Counted from the first letter of the stretch, positions 45,545 to 55,550 are shown. The stretch is 64,000 nt of DNA from a bacterium (GCA_029565675.1 JAKQNP010000062.1:23244-87243); one strand, 5' to 3'. The notes: a model not told the origin generated them from the sequence alone. Made by a program: numbers and translations.

Positions 45545-46969
45545 GTGAAATGGCTAACTGCGATTTTGGCACTTTTCTTGTGTAACGGTCTGGCGCAGGC
45601 AGAATTGCCGGCCGGGCTGCAGAGACTGATCGAACAAGGCGAATATTCTCTGGCGCAATCGTTGATGCGTGAACGATTGGCCCGTGACAGCGATCTGCCA
45701 GCACTTGAACAGCTCGAGTGGCGTTTTGCCATCGAACGGCTGGAGAGGATCAAAAAGGACTTTAATCGCACTGAGGCGGATATCCTGTCTTTTATCCGTA
45801 CCTATCTTCCGGATGTAAAAGAGCAAGATCTCATTCGCTGGGAAGAAGAAAAGGCGCTGGAGGTACGGGTGATCGATGGGCAAAAGCGCTACTTTGAATA
45901 TGCTGCCGAGAATCTATTTCGCATCGATCCTTATTTGCGGCGAGTCAAGGCGGAAAAGCAAACCCCTGCGCCGACTGTTTTGTATAGTCGGACTGATGAT
46001 ATTGCGAAAATCATTGCCGCTGCTCAAAAGGCGAAGCAAACCCGTGTCAACCCGGTTCGCTCACGCATCACCTATTCGTTGTCTGTGCATGCGGATCAGG
46101 TGCCCGCCGGCAAGATCATTCGCTGTTGGTTGCCCTATGCGATGGAAATACCGGAGCGGCAGGAGAATGTCGTACTCGTTTCGACTTTGCCGGCGCAAAG
46201 AATTGTGTCTGCCAACCGACCGGACCTTCACCGCACGATCTACCTGGAACAGACGGCGGTTGCCGGGCAAAAGACCGATTTTGCAGTGTCGTTTGAGATG
46301 ACGAGTTATGCGGTTTATCAGCCTGTCGATGCAAACAAATGTCGACCGCTGGGTGATGATCCTGATGTGGCGGTCTATTTGCAGGAGCGGCCGCCGCATA
46401 TCGTTTTTACCCCGGAAATCCGCGCCTTGTCCAAACAGATCGTCGGTGATGAGACCAATCCCTATTCCATCGCACAAAAAATCTTTACCTGGATCGACGA
46501 GAACATTCCCTGGGCATCGGCGCGCGAATATTCAACTTTTAGCAACATCAGCGAATATGTTCTGCAAAACCGCCACGGTGATTGTGGGATGCAGACGCTT
46601 TTCTTCATCACCCTTTGCCGTCTTAACGGTATCCCGACGCGCTGGCAGTCCGGATGGTTTATCGAACCCAGCGACGACACGATGCACGACTGGGGTGAGA
46701 TCTATTTTGCTCCTTATGGTTGGGTGCCGGTAGATATGAGTTTTGGTCTGCAAAAGTCGGAAGACCCGGCGATAAAATGGTTTTTTCTTGGCGGCATGGA
46801 TGCGTATCGTTGGATCATCAACAGCGACTATTCGCAGAATCTTTATCCGGCCAAGATCTGTCCGCGTTCAGAGACAATCGATTTTCAGCGCGGTGAAGTC
46901 GAATGGGAGGGCGGCAATCTCTATTTCGACCAATGGGATTGGCGTTTTCGGGTCGAGCGCATCGATTGA
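45545..46969 (+). CDS. Secreted transglutaminase-like (papain-fold) protein
   Basis: A 474-residue protein with a signal peptide ([19 protein letters not shown]) that supports a GTG start at 45545, nine bases after AGGAG. The C-terminal half has the transglutaminase-like core: Cys in NRHGDCGMQTLFFI, His in MHDWGEIYF and Asp in WVPVDMSFG. Such bacterial proteins are mostly peptidases or amidases acting outside the cell. It may process neighbouring surface proteins, but that is inference from position. Confidence 0.88.
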   Translation: MKWLTAILALFLCNGLAQAELPAGLQRLIEQGEYSLAQSLMRERLARDSDLPALEQLEWRFAIERLERIKKDFNRTEADILSFIRTYLPDVKEQDLIRWEEEKALEVRVIDGQKRYFEYAAENLFRIDPYLRRVKAEKQTPAPTVLYSRTDDIAKIIAAAQKAKQTRVNPVRSRITYSLSVHADQVPAGKIIRCWLPYAMEIPERQENVVLVSTLPAQRIVSANRPDLHRTIYLEQTAVAGQKTDFAVSFEMTSYAVYQPVDANKCRPLGDDPDVAVYLQERPPHIVFTPEIRALSKQIVGDETNPYSIAQKIFTWIDENIPWASAREYSTFSNISEYVLQNRHGDCGMQTLFFITLCRLNGIPTRWQSGWFIEPSDDTMHDWGEIYFAPYGWVPVDMSFGLQKSEDPAIKWFFLGGMDAYRWIINSDYSQNLYPAKICPRSETIDFQRGEVEWEGGNLYFDQWDWRFRVERID

Positions 46970-47136
46970 TCCATACTGGTTTTTGGCTGCTGTTGATCGA
47001 AAAAGAGGGTATGCCGATTTTGCCACTCCAGCCAATGCTGGTTTTTGCGCCGCACAAGGCAAGGGCAGCCTTGGCTGACCAAGCAACAAAAAACAACACC
47101 TTTGCAACACACGACAAGAAAGTCAGAGTTTTGCCT

Positions 47137-47835
47137 ATGGATATCGATTCCATGCGAGGTGGGTTGATCGTTTCGGTGCAAGCCGATGAAGGTCTGCCCA
47201 TGGCTGTACCGGAAATTTTGGCGGCGGTAGCCGAGACAGTCGCCCTTGCGCATCCAGCCGGGTTGCGCGCCTCGCTGCCTGAAAATATACGCGCAATCAA
47301 AAAAGCGGTCTCGCTGCCGGTGATCGGAATCTATAAAAAGAGCTATTCCGATTCGCCGGTTATCATCACTCCGACTCGTGCTGACGCAAGAGAGGTGATT
47401 GAAAGCGGTGCTGAGATCATTGCGTTGGATGCCACTTTCCGGCCGCGTCCGCGGGGCGAAGCCATTGCCGATGTGCTCGCCTTTGTGCGCGACAACAGCG
47501 ACTGTCTGGTGATGGCTGACATCGCCACTTTTGCTGAAGGCATGGAGGCTGCCCGGATGGGCTTTGACTGGATTGGGACGACTTTATCTGGTTACACGGA
47601 GGCGACGACCCAGCATGCACAGGATGATGAACCGGATTATGCGTTGATCGCTGCCTTGGCAGGTGAGTTACCGCAGGAAATACGTTTGATCGCCGAAGGT
47701 CGAATTTGGGATCCAGCTCAGGCGGTGCGCGCGATACAACTGGGGGCATTTGCCGTGGTTGTTGGCACAGCCATCACCCGGCCAAATCTGATAACCCGCC
47801 GATTTGTGCAGCGGTTGCAGCAGGGAAAAGGATAA
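47137..47835 (+). CDS. nanE: N-acetylmannosamine-6-phosphate 2-epimerase
   Basis: A 232-residue TIM-barrel enzyme converting ManNAc-6-phosphate to GlcNAc-6-phosphate in sialic-acid and ManNAc catabolism. Family motifs include GGLIVSVQADEGLPM, VIGIYKKSYSDSPVIITPT, IIALDATFRPRP and the phosphate site LIAEGRIWDPAQA...GAFAVVVGTAITRP. ATG 47137 gives the family length. No nanA, nanK or sialidase gene is adjacent, so the sugar it serves could come from the carbohydrate cluster or from cell-wall recycling. Confidence 0.93.
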   Translation: MDIDSMRGGLIVSVQADEGLPMAVPEILAAVAETVALAHPAGLRASLPENIRAIKKAVSLPVIGIYKKSYSDSPVIITPTRADAREVIESGAEIIALDATFRPRPRGEAIADVLAFVRDNSDCLVMADIATFAEGMEAARMGFDWIGTTLSGYTEATTQHAQDDEPDYALIAALAGELPQEIRLIAEGRIWDPAQAVRAIQLGAFAVVVGTAITRPNLITRRFVQRLQQGKG

Positions 47836-48314
47836 AAAAAAGGGACGATAAAGGATGCCAAATGGTTGCCGAGCAAAAGATGCTATGCATAGTTGCGCCA
47901 ACCAAGATGCTCTTCTCTGAATTTGCGTTCGCATTTGCTTAACCAACTTTGACGGCGCCAGAAGCAGCGGTCGGCCCGCTGCTTGAAACCGCTCTGGCGG
48001 AGAAACAGTCAAAAGGTTGCTGGGGGATGCCTGTTCGAATTGCAGATCTGCACGTTGCAAAAATCACAAGATGCCTGATTGAGGTTGCCTGGCAAAGTTG
48101 CTCTACAAAGGATGCGTGCGATGCGGAGCCGAACTATGGATGCATAAACGGGGCTCTGCTGATTAGCAAATCAAATGAAGCGGCAGCAAACGACGATTAC
48201 CACAGAGAAGCGGATCAACTGGATTATCGTCCCTTTTTTGGGGGGCAAAATCCCGGCTGCAAAACGGGTGATGCTTATTCCTGGGGATTTTACCGACTCT
48301 TCAAAGAACAAAAA
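47836..48314. other. Convergent intergenic region without a recognised gene
   Basis: 479 bp between nanE and the convergent MinD-like gene. An open frame at 47949-48365 (plus) overlaps the end of the MinD-like gene, has no ribosome site and no family resemblance; I do not count it as a gene. Confidence 0.5.
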
Positions 48315-49352
48315 TCAATTTACACTGTTTTGCATGTCAAAGCCGCCTTCACGCGACCGCCGTAAATCGGGCTGGCGGACGGTGAATTGATCATCGACAT
48401 AGAGATTATCGTGTCCGATGATCAGCAGGTCTTTTTGCAGGTTTTGTTGACTGAGCAACTTTTGCCGCATTTTAACCGCCAGATAGCGCGCGATATGGCG
48501 AAGGCGCGGATCGGTTTGCGATGAAATAAACAGATAGTTCAATGCTGCAGCGAATCGAGCGCTGAGCGGATCTTGCGGCAACGCACCGATAAAAGCGATT
48601 CCCGGTATCAACGGTTGAAAATAATCCTCGATGTAATGGAGAAGAAAGCGATAACTCACCGGGTCGTGAAAGTTGTTGAGCACAATCAGCGGGTGGAAGT
48701 CGTTTAAACTGCGCTGCACCCTCTGTTGGGTTTCAGAATCGCACTCTTTGCACAAAGACGCCAACTCGTTGCTGATTGCGTGCCACTTTTTTTGTTTTTT
48801 CAACCGTTCTGCCAGCAGATTGAGCTTGTCGCGTCGATCAGGCAGGGCATGTTCGATCAAGCGAAAAACCGCCTGGTTGAGAAAAGCGATCAACTCATCG
48901 AGTGAAGTCAGCGTCGGTTGGATGACAATCACCGGATAGTCGGCGACCAGAAAAAAATCGAGCGACTCACCTGTCACGGTTGAACTCTGATCCAGGATGA
49001 TATGGCGCAATTTGCCATCCCGATTGAGATCGCCCGAGCCGAGCGCATTGTGGATGAGGTACTGCAGCGAATCGACGAAGCGCTGATCCATATGTTCAAA
49101 CAGCTGATCCAGGCTAAAATCGCCGCGCAACTCAAAATCCTGCTTTTCAATGAACTGTGCATCCGGCAATTCGGTATTCAACATGTGCACAAAGTGCCCA
49201 TGTTTGGCAAACCAGCCGCCGATTCCTGCAGTCAATGTTGTTCTGCCACAGCCTCTGCCCGCACCGGCGATGCACCAAAGCTTTGTCCGTATGTTGCTAT
49301 TGCCAAAATACAACTCCGGGTAGGCGATATCCGCCGTCAATCCCTGCTGCAT
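48315..49352 (-). CDS. Degenerate MinD/FlhG-like ATPase
   Basis: A 345-residue protein with the N-terminal pattern of ParA/MinD ATPases, but its P-loop reads AGAGRGCGRTTLT. Compared with KGGxGKTT, both the signature lysine and the P-loop lysine are replaced (by Gly and Arg), and the following Asp strand reads NTELPDAQ. ATP hydrolysis is therefore doubtful. The C-terminal third includes FHPLIVLNNFHDP and a helical tail. The start is ATG 49352 or TTG 49358. It follows the NtrC-type regulator on the same strand, across a 317-bp gap. Confidence 0.7.
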   Translation of the reverse strand: MQQGLTADIAYPELYFGNSNIRTKLWCIAGAGRGCGRTTLTAGIGGWFAKHGHFVHMLNTELPDAQFIEKQDFELRGDFSLDQLFEHMDQRFVDSLQYLIHNALGSGDLNRDGKLRHIILDQSSTVTGESLDFFLVADYPVIVIQPTLTSLDELIAFLNQAVFRLIEHALPDRRDKLNLLAERLKKQKKWHAISNELASLCKECDSETQQRVQRSLNDFHPLIVLNNFHDPVSYRFLLHYIEDYFQPLIPGIAFIGALPQDPLSARFAAALNYLFISSQTDPRLRHIARYLAVKMRQKLLSQQNLQKDLLIIGHDNLYVDDQFTVRQPDLRRSREGGFDMQNSVN

Positions 49353-49675
49353 GATCAACTCGGTTGCTATTCTTTTCGATCGACAGTGGTTTCTTGCTTT
49401 ATCATAGCAAGAGATATGCCATGTTGTGAGCTATATTCTAAGTAATTAATAATAAATAAATTAGATTTTGGCGAAATGGATCCGCTGTCGATGAAATACT
49501 GTAAAATACGACATCAACAGGGAAGAGAAGGGTAGACTGAGAGGGCTTAACTTTAAACAAAACAATTGATAAAGCAGAGATAACCAGTCAGCCGAAAAAT
49601 ACGACAGTAAATTTCTTCTGTTACACGCCTTTCTGCTGCAAAATACGGCGCTGTGATGGTTGAATTGCCCTTCGA
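49353..49675. other. Leader region of the MinD-like gene
   Basis: About 320 bp, strongly AT-rich at 49441-49470. A 7-bp inverted repeat (TCTTGCT 49392-49398, AGCAAGA 49406-49412) sits 40 bases upstream of the start. It suggests that the gene has its own promoter rather than being read through from the regulator. Confidence 0.45.
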
Positions 49676-51052
49676 TCAATCATCATCGGTGTGCAGGCCA
49701 TATTTTTTCAGTTTTCGCAGCAAGGTGTCGCGGTGGATGCCCAGCCATTGCGCGGCCTGGCTTTTGTTGTTTCCTGCTTTTTCGAGGATCTGGAGAATAT
49801 GGCGCTTTTCCATTTCCGCCAGTGCCAGTGATGAATTGTTCTCCGCTGTTGTCGAAACGTCTGCGGACGGTGATTGTTGCAGATGAGCAGGAAAGTCATA
49901 AATGCCGATCGTGTTCGCATCGCTCAAGGCGACAGCGCGGCGGATGGTGTTCGCCAACTCTCGCACATTGCCTGGCCAGGAATAGCTCTTGAGCAGTTCC
50001 ATGGCTTCATCGGCAATGCTGATCTTGCTGCGGTTGAGCCGGCCGGCAAAATCCTCGGCATAGTATCTGGCCAACAAGGGGATGTCTTGTGGAATTTCGC
50101 GCAAAGCAGGCATGTTGATGGTGACGGCGTTCAGTCGGAAATAGAGGTCGCTGCGAAACGATCCTTCCGCCAGTGCGTTGCCGAGATCTTTATTGGTTGC
50201 GGCAATAATGCGAAAATTGATTTTGACCCCTTCGTTTGATCCCACAGGCGTAAACTCTTTTTCTTCAAGAACCCGCAAAACTTTGGCCTGCATTGCGGGT
50301 TTCATATCGCCGATTTCGTCGAGAAAGAGCGTGCCGCCATCAACCAGAGCCAGTTTACCGATCTTGTCTGCATGAGCATCGGTAAAAGCGCCTTTTTTAT
50401 GGCCAAACAATTCGCTTTCCAGCAAGTTTTCGGGAAAAGCGGCGCAATTGATGGCGATGATTTTTTTCCCTGCCCGGTCGCCGTTATAGTGGATCGCGTT
50501 GGCTGCCAGTTCTTTGCCTGTACCGCTTTCGCCGAGGATCAGAACCGGGAGATCGGTGTTGGCGATTTTGCTGATCAATTGCGCGATGTTTTGCATTCTG
50601 GGCGAGTTGCCGAGCAGAACTTTGCCGGAGGGCAGGTTTTGTGCGATTTCGGCGAGCAAAGTGGGTTGTGCTTTGCTTTCTATCCGCGCGAGAATATCCC
50701 GCACTTGCAGCAACAAATCTTGAATGATCACCGGTTTCATGATATAGTTGTAGGCGCCTTTGCGCATCGCTTCGACCGCATCCTGTATGGAACCGTAACC
50801 GGTCATCATAATGACAGTGATATCCGGCTTGAGTTTTTTTACCTCGCGCAGCAAATTCATGCCCGACAACCCGGGCATCCTGACATCAGAGAGAACAATC
50901 TCGATATCATGTCGCTGCACCAATTCCAAGGCTTTGGCTGTGCTCTGGGCGGTCAGGCAGGGAATTCCTTCCAAATCAAAGACATCATTGATTGCCCGCA
51001 AACAGTTTTTTTCGTCATCCACGATCAGGATTCGTGGTTCGTTATCGGTCAT
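49676..51052 (-). CDS. NtrC-family sigma-54-dependent response regulator
   Basis: A 458-residue activator: receiver domain (D56, K106), AAA+ domain with Walker A GESGTGK (174-180) and a Fis-type helix-turn-helix at the C-terminus (NNKSQAAQWLGIHRDTLLRKLKKYGL). The sigma-54 contact loop reads GAFTDA (221-226) instead of the consensus GAFTGA, a variation known in family members. The hybrid kinase gene is 159 bp upstream and is the likely partner. AAAGGAT precedes the ATG. Confidence 0.95.
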   Translation of the reverse strand: MTDNEPRILIVDDEKNCLRAINDVFDLEGIPCLTAQSTAKALELVQRHDIEIVLSDVRMPGLSGMNLLREVKKLKPDITVIMMTGYGSIQDAVEAMRKGAYNYIMKPVIIQDLLLQVRDILARIESKAQPTLLAEIAQNLPSGKVLLGNSPRMQNIAQLISKIANTDLPVLILGESGTGKELAANAIHYNGDRAGKKIIAINCAAFPENLLESELFGHKKGAFTDAHADKIGKLALVDGGTLFLDEIGDMKPAMQAKVLRVLEEKEFTPVGSNEGVKINFRIIAATNKDLGNALAEGSFRSDLYFRLNAVTINMPALREIPQDIPLLARYYAEDFAGRLNRSKISIADEAMELLKSYSWPGNVRELANTIRRAVALSDANTIGIYDFPAHLQQSPSADVSTTAENNSSLALAEMEKRHILQILEKAGNNKSQAAQWLGIHRDTLLRKLKKYGLHTDDD

Positions 51053-51211
51053 CGTTTCATCCTTTGGCCGTGTTGGGATAAATGAGAATCGAACCGAGGT
51101 ACAGTAACTTACCGCCTCTGTATCGCACTCTTAATAACGACTTGTGCGCGTCTAATATTCACGCAAAATGAAGAGATTTTGTTGGGATGGATCTGTTTGC
51201 AGCAAATTGTG

Positions 51212-52768
51212 TCAGGTTTTCGCTGTGATAAAGGTGGCGGGATCCTGTGCATCTTGTACCGGAAGAGTTATGGTAAAGGTGGTTCCTTGACCTGGCCTGG
51301 AGATGAAGCGAATTTCTCCTTGGTTGCGCTGAACTGCGGACTGGACGATTGACAGCCCGATGCCGATGCCAGCACCGTCGGTCTTGTTGGTGAAAAAGGG
51401 TTCAAATATTTTGTCCTGAATTTCAGTCGGAATGCCAATGCCGGTATCGCGAAAAGTCAAGGCGATTTTTTTCTCGGATTCCATTTTGACGGCGATATGC
51501 AATTCGCCGCCGTTGGGCATGGCATCGCGAGCGTTCAGAATCAGATTGAGAAAGATCTGTTTAAAATCATCCGGACTGATGAGGCACGGTTTGACGGGTT
51601 CGTAATTGCGAATGACTCGAATTCCCTGTTGCCACAGCTCTTTGTTGATCAATTCAAGAGTCTGGTCCAGCAGCTGATCGAGGCGAACCGCGCTGCGTTG
51701 CGGCGACTTTTTGGCAAAATCGAGCAGATTGGCAATGATGGACTCGGCCCGCGCAATCTCGTGGTCGATGATTTCAAAGTGGTCTTTGATTTTTTCATTG
51801 CTCAGGTCGCTCAGCTTGTGCAGAACGTAGAGCGAGGAGCGGATGATGTGCAAGGGATTGCGAAACTCATGAGCGACTCCGGCTGCCAATTGGCCCATGA
51901 CCGCCAGTTTTTCTGACAGCACCAGGCGCTGTTGCATCTGGTTCAGCTCAGAATTCTGCGACTCGATTTTTTCCTTGAGCGCCTGGGTTCGGCGCTCGAG
52001 TTCTTGAAAGACCTGAGCCTGGGTCGAGGTATCGCGCAGGATGCATCCCAGTCCGATGATCAGCGAACCATGCCGCAGAGGAATCAGCTGCGCCTCCACA
52101 GTCACTGCATCCTCTCCCGTTTCGTTGATCCGCCAATTTTGCGCTTGCACTTCGCTGCCGGCCAGTGCGCGGTAGAGAGCCGCCGAGACCTCTTTGCTGT
52201 TGGCGGTGGAAAAGAGCTCGATAAAATCGAGCTGGTGGTCGGTGGCCACCAGATGGGGCAGGACTGCCTCGGCTCGACGATTGGCGTGTTCGATTTGCCC
52301 CTGATTGTTCAGAAAAAGGACCAGATCGGTATTGTTTTCGATCAATTGGCGGTATCGCGCCGCCAGATCATGATAGATTTTGCGTTTCAACACCGCTTTG
52401 ATGCGGCTGCACAGCTCTTCACCGTTATAGGGTTTGATCACGTAATCATCAGCACCCAGATCCAACCCGTTGATGCGGTCTTGTACGCTGCTGCGTGCGG
52501 TCAACATGATAATCGGAATGTTGCGCAGTTTGGGATCCGATTTGAATTGGCGACAGAGATCGAAACCATCTTCTTCGTCGGTAAGCATGATATCGAGGAG
52601 GATGAGGTCGTAGGATCTGGTGCGGGTAATCTGCAGACAGCTTTTTTTGGTCTGACACCAATCGGCACTATAGCCCTTGTTTTTAAGGATATAGCGCAAA
52701 AACAAGGCTTGATCCGGATCGTCCTCGACGACCAGGATGTTGGTTTTTGCCTGAACGGGTTGCTGCAC
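51212..52768 (-). CDS. Hybrid sensor kinase: receiver-PAS-histidine kinase
   Basis: 518 residues with an N-terminal receiver (acceptor D59, K112), a PAS domain (about 135-255), a coiled coil, and an HisKA/HATPase module with the phosphorylated His at H300 (AAGVAHEFRNPLHIIRSSL), the N box (LNLILNARDAMPNGG) and G boxes (DTGIGIP, GIGIGLSIV). No membrane helices, so it is a cytoplasmic kinase. It starts with GTG. Paired with the NtrC-type regulator just downstream. Confidence 0.94.
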   Translation of the reverse strand: MQQPVQAKTNILVVEDDPDQALFLRYILKNKGYSADWCQTKKSCLQITRTRSYDLILLDIMLTDEEDGFDLCRQFKSDPKLRNIPIIMLTARSSVQDRINGLDLGADDYVIKPYNGEELCSRIKAVLKRKIYHDLAARYRQLIENNTDLVLFLNNQGQIEHANRRAEAVLPHLVATDHQLDFIELFSTANSKEVSAALYRALAGSEVQAQNWRINETGEDAVTVEAQLIPLRHGSLIIGLGCILRDTSTQAQVFQELERRTQALKEKIESQNSELNQMQQRLVLSEKLAVMGQLAAGVAHEFRNPLHIIRSSLYVLHKLSDLSNEKIKDHFEIIDHEIARAESIIANLLDFAKKSPQRSAVRLDQLLDQTLELINKELWQQGIRVIRNYEPVKPCLISPDDFKQIFLNLILNARDAMPNGGELHIAVKMESEKKIALTFRDTGIGIPTEIQDKIFEPFFTNKTDGAGIGIGLSIVQSAVQRNQGEIRFISRPGQGTTFTITLPVQDAQDPATFITAKT

Positions 52769-52910
52769 TCTGTTCGACCTCGATGCGCGGTTTGAATGGG
52801 CAAAGGTTTAGCACTGGCTGTGCTTTTTTGCCCATCTGATCTGCTTGCTCTGTGATATTGTAACCAATTTCCAATCGATTCGCAAGTATTGTTTTGCAGT
52901 TGTGTGGTTG

Positions 52911-55550
52911 TCAGGTGTTGAAGGCAATCGGAGCGCTGCCGGCCACTGGCGAGCAGAGGATGATCTGCGGTTCGAGATTGTGCGGTTCATAATAGGAACG
53001 GGTGAGCAATTCAGCCAAGTCGGCAAATGATGCCCTTTGGACAAGCACCATCATGCAGCCGCCGAGGCCGGCACCGGCCAATTGCGCGCCTTTGACGCCT
53101 TTGAGCGAAAGCGCCAAATCGACCATCTGATCGATCTGTTCGATGCTGCAGCGGTAAGCCCCTGACTGATTGATAAGCCGACCTTGTGGTTGGCCAAGGT
53201 TGCACGATGCCAGCTGCTGGCGCAGATCGATTTCGGTCTCGGCAGTCGGACAAGGATGGAGTTGGCCTTTTTTATCAAAGCGCACCACGCGATCGCCATC
53301 ATGTGAGATATTCATCCAACGGCCGAATTCATCGATTTGGCCGTTTTGCAGCAACCGGCTGCAATGGAGTGCTCGCTCGATTTCAGCCAATCCATACAGC
53401 ACCACACCGCGTAACGGATACGGCGAGTCATTTTGGGTATGATTGCGAAGATAGTATTGTGTTTGTTGTTCTCCGAAACGATCAACAATGTCAGAACGTT
53501 TTGGCGCTGCCGGCAAGGATTGCAGCATTTCGTAAACGACCGAGTCGGGCATGCCGAGATGCGATGGACTGAAATCCCGCAGGTGTTGGAACTGTTGATA
53601 TTGCGGATAGAGAGCGCGCAACCAATCGCGGCCGATTTCGTAGCAGGCCACGCGCTGGTTGAAACGATCGCGGGCATTGGCGGTTTTATGCGCTTGTTGC
53701 AGCGAATTGCAGACCGCGATGACATGATCGGACGGAAACTCGATTTGTTCGGTGACGCGAAAGGGGAAAAATCCCACCTGGACGACGCGATCACGGGTGC
53801 TGAATTTCATCGCCGCATGATCCGCTGCGCCACCGCGGGTGCCGACATACCATTCGGCTTCACCACAGAGTTCGACCAGTCGGGCTGCTGGAAGATGCAA
53901 GTGGTTGAGTTCAGCGACCGCTTCGGCAATCGCGACGACGAGGGCTGAGGAGGAGCTCAAGCCTGCGGCGATTGGAATCGTGCCGCCAGCCATGATGTTG
54001 AGTCCGCACAAGGGCCGGTCCTGGAATTCGAATTGCAGACGGGCAACCACAGCGCGAACATAATTGCACCAATCGCCGCGGTTGTTGTCAATGTATCTGC
54101 GCAGATCTGGGTGCTCGAGCACCTGAAGCCAATTTTTGCAGGATCGATTCGCCTGCAATTCGCGCAGATCAAAATGACGCGGTTTAAAAATCTGTGATTC
54201 GAGGTTTTCGAGAAAAATCTGTTGATCCTGATGGCGCGGGCTGACCACGGCGTAGAATTCGCGATCGATGGCGATCATATTGCCATAGCCGCCCTGATGA
54301 TCGATGTGCCGACCCATGATGTTGACCCGTGCAGGAGTGCGCACAATCATGACCGGCTCGGAGCCGTACCTCTGAATGGTGCGGCGAAGCAAGGCGATGA
54401 GAAATTGGCGGCGATGGGGCATAGACAGCGACGCGGTGTCGGCGCCATAGACCGAGGTAAAATAACGCGTGGTTGCGGGCGCGTTGGATTCAAAGTCGGC
54501 CAACCACTCCTGCGGACGGCGGAGCAGTTCGGCTTTTTCCCCGTGCCGTTGCTGCTGTTTGTGATCGATTACCCAGCGGATTCTGGCCAGTTCTTCCGGT
54601 GTGTTAAAGGCCATGACCTGGTCCGGATGGTCGACTGTGACGGCGTGGATGCGGCATCCTGCTTCGGCCAAAATCGCTATGGTATCGGTGAGATATTCCT
54701 CTTGTTGCGCGTTTTGGGCGTTCAGCTTGTCAAGCGCTGAGTAGAGAAGTGGAGCTTTAAAAAGATACACGGAAAGATTTGCTGATGTCGCCTCGTTCAG
54801 ATCTTCGGGCTTGAATTGGTGCCTGCCAAGGCGCAAAACGAATTCATTTGCAGAAAACGTCTGCTGCAGGATCTCCGGTGTCAACGGAAATCCTTTTTGT
54901 ACAGATTCCCACATGGGACCAAGTGCCAGAGCCGCTTTTTTCTCGCGGCTGAAGTAGGTCAGCGCCAGGTTACGGGCCTCGTTGGCGGAAATCGGACCGT
55001 CGGCGCAGCGGTGCAACAGCGCGTTGAGCAGCTGCACGCGCGCGATGTCAAACACTTCGATGATGCCCAACGGCTCTTTCCGGTCATTCAGAATCACCCG
55101 CCCGGCGTCTGGAAAATCATTTGTGGTGGCAGTGAGAAAAGCCAGGTCAGCATCCCGCTGGCGAAATTCGGTGATGAGCCGCACCAATATGGCGGGGTCG
55201 AGGATTTTATCACCGGCGATCACCAGGGCATCGCCGGCATACTGCAGTTTTTGCAGGATTCGCGCTCCGGCTTTAGCGGCATGGCCGGTGCCGTGTTGCT
55301 CTTTTTGAAAAGCAAAAAGAACATCCTCGTGTTCGCTGGCCGCAGCTTGCATCACCTGGTCGGCCATTGCACCGACGACCACGATTTGGGTATCAATGCC
55401 GCAGCTCTCATAAGTTTCGATCGCCCAGCGTATTACCGGTTTGTTTTGCAGGGTATGACACACCTTATGGGTGGTATGATCCCGCATTCGCGTACCTTTT
55501 CCGGCTGCCAAAATGATCGAGATTAAGAGTCGTTCCCTGTCCTGAGCCAT
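52911..55550 (-). CDS. Bifunctional sugar nucleotidyltransferase / galactokinase-like GHMP kinase
   Basis: 879 residues with two enzyme halves. Residues about 8-330 are a GlmU-like nucleotidyltransferase (LAAGKGTRM 14-22; QHGTGHA 85-91, the uridine-side loop; AGDK 112-115). Residues about 355-879 are a galactokinase-family GHMP kinase: PARVNIMGRHIDHQGG (406-421), GTIPIAAGLSSSSA (523-536), catalytic-type Asp D577 and C-terminal LAGAGLGGC. The usual GEHTDY motif has become GRHIDH, so the sugar may not be galactose. It could phosphorylate a sugar at C1 and attach UMP, in the way Fkp does for fucose and GDP. It is the first gene of the 48-55 kb minus-strand set. Confidence 0.88.
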   Translation of the reverse strand: MAQDRERLLISIILAAGKGTRMRDHTTHKVCHTLQNKPVIRWAIETYESCGIDTQIVVVGAMADQVMQAAASEHEDVLFAFQKEQHGTGHAAKAGARILQKLQYAGDALVIAGDKILDPAILVRLITEFRQRDADLAFLTATTNDFPDAGRVILNDRKEPLGIIEVFDIARVQLLNALLHRCADGPISANEARNLALTYFSREKKAALALGPMWESVQKGFPLTPEILQQTFSANEFVLRLGRHQFKPEDLNEATSANLSVYLFKAPLLYSALDKLNAQNAQQEEYLTDTIAILAEAGCRIHAVTVDHPDQVMAFNTPEELARIRWVIDHKQQQRHGEKAELLRRPQEWLADFESNAPATTRYFTSVYGADTASLSMPHRRQFLIALLRRTIQRYGSEPVMIVRTPARVNIMGRHIDHQGGYGNMIAIDREFYAVVSPRHQDQQIFLENLESQIFKPRHFDLRELQANRSCKNWLQVLEHPDLRRYIDNNRGDWCNYVRAVVARLQFEFQDRPLCGLNIMAGGTIPIAAGLSSSSALVVAIAEAVAELNHLHLPAARLVELCGEAEWYVGTRGGAADHAAMKFSTRDRVVQVGFFPFRVTEQIEFPSDHVIAVCNSLQQAHKTANARDRFNQRVACYEIGRDWLRALYPQYQQFQHLRDFSPSHLGMPDSVVYEMLQSLPAAPKRSDIVDRFGEQQTQYYLRNHTQNDSPYPLRGVVLYGLAEIERALHCSRLLQNGQIDEFGRWMNISHDGDRVVRFDKKGQLHPCPTAETEIDLRQQLASCNLGQPQGRLINQSGAYRCSIEQIDQMVDLALSLKGVKGAQLAGAGLGGCMMVLVQRASFADLAELLTRSYYEPHNLEPQIILCSPVAGSAPIAFNT

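Noticed and set aside
47949..48365. A 138-residue plus-strand open frame
   Set aside because: It overlaps the 3' end of the MinD-like gene, has no ribosome site and no family resemblance.
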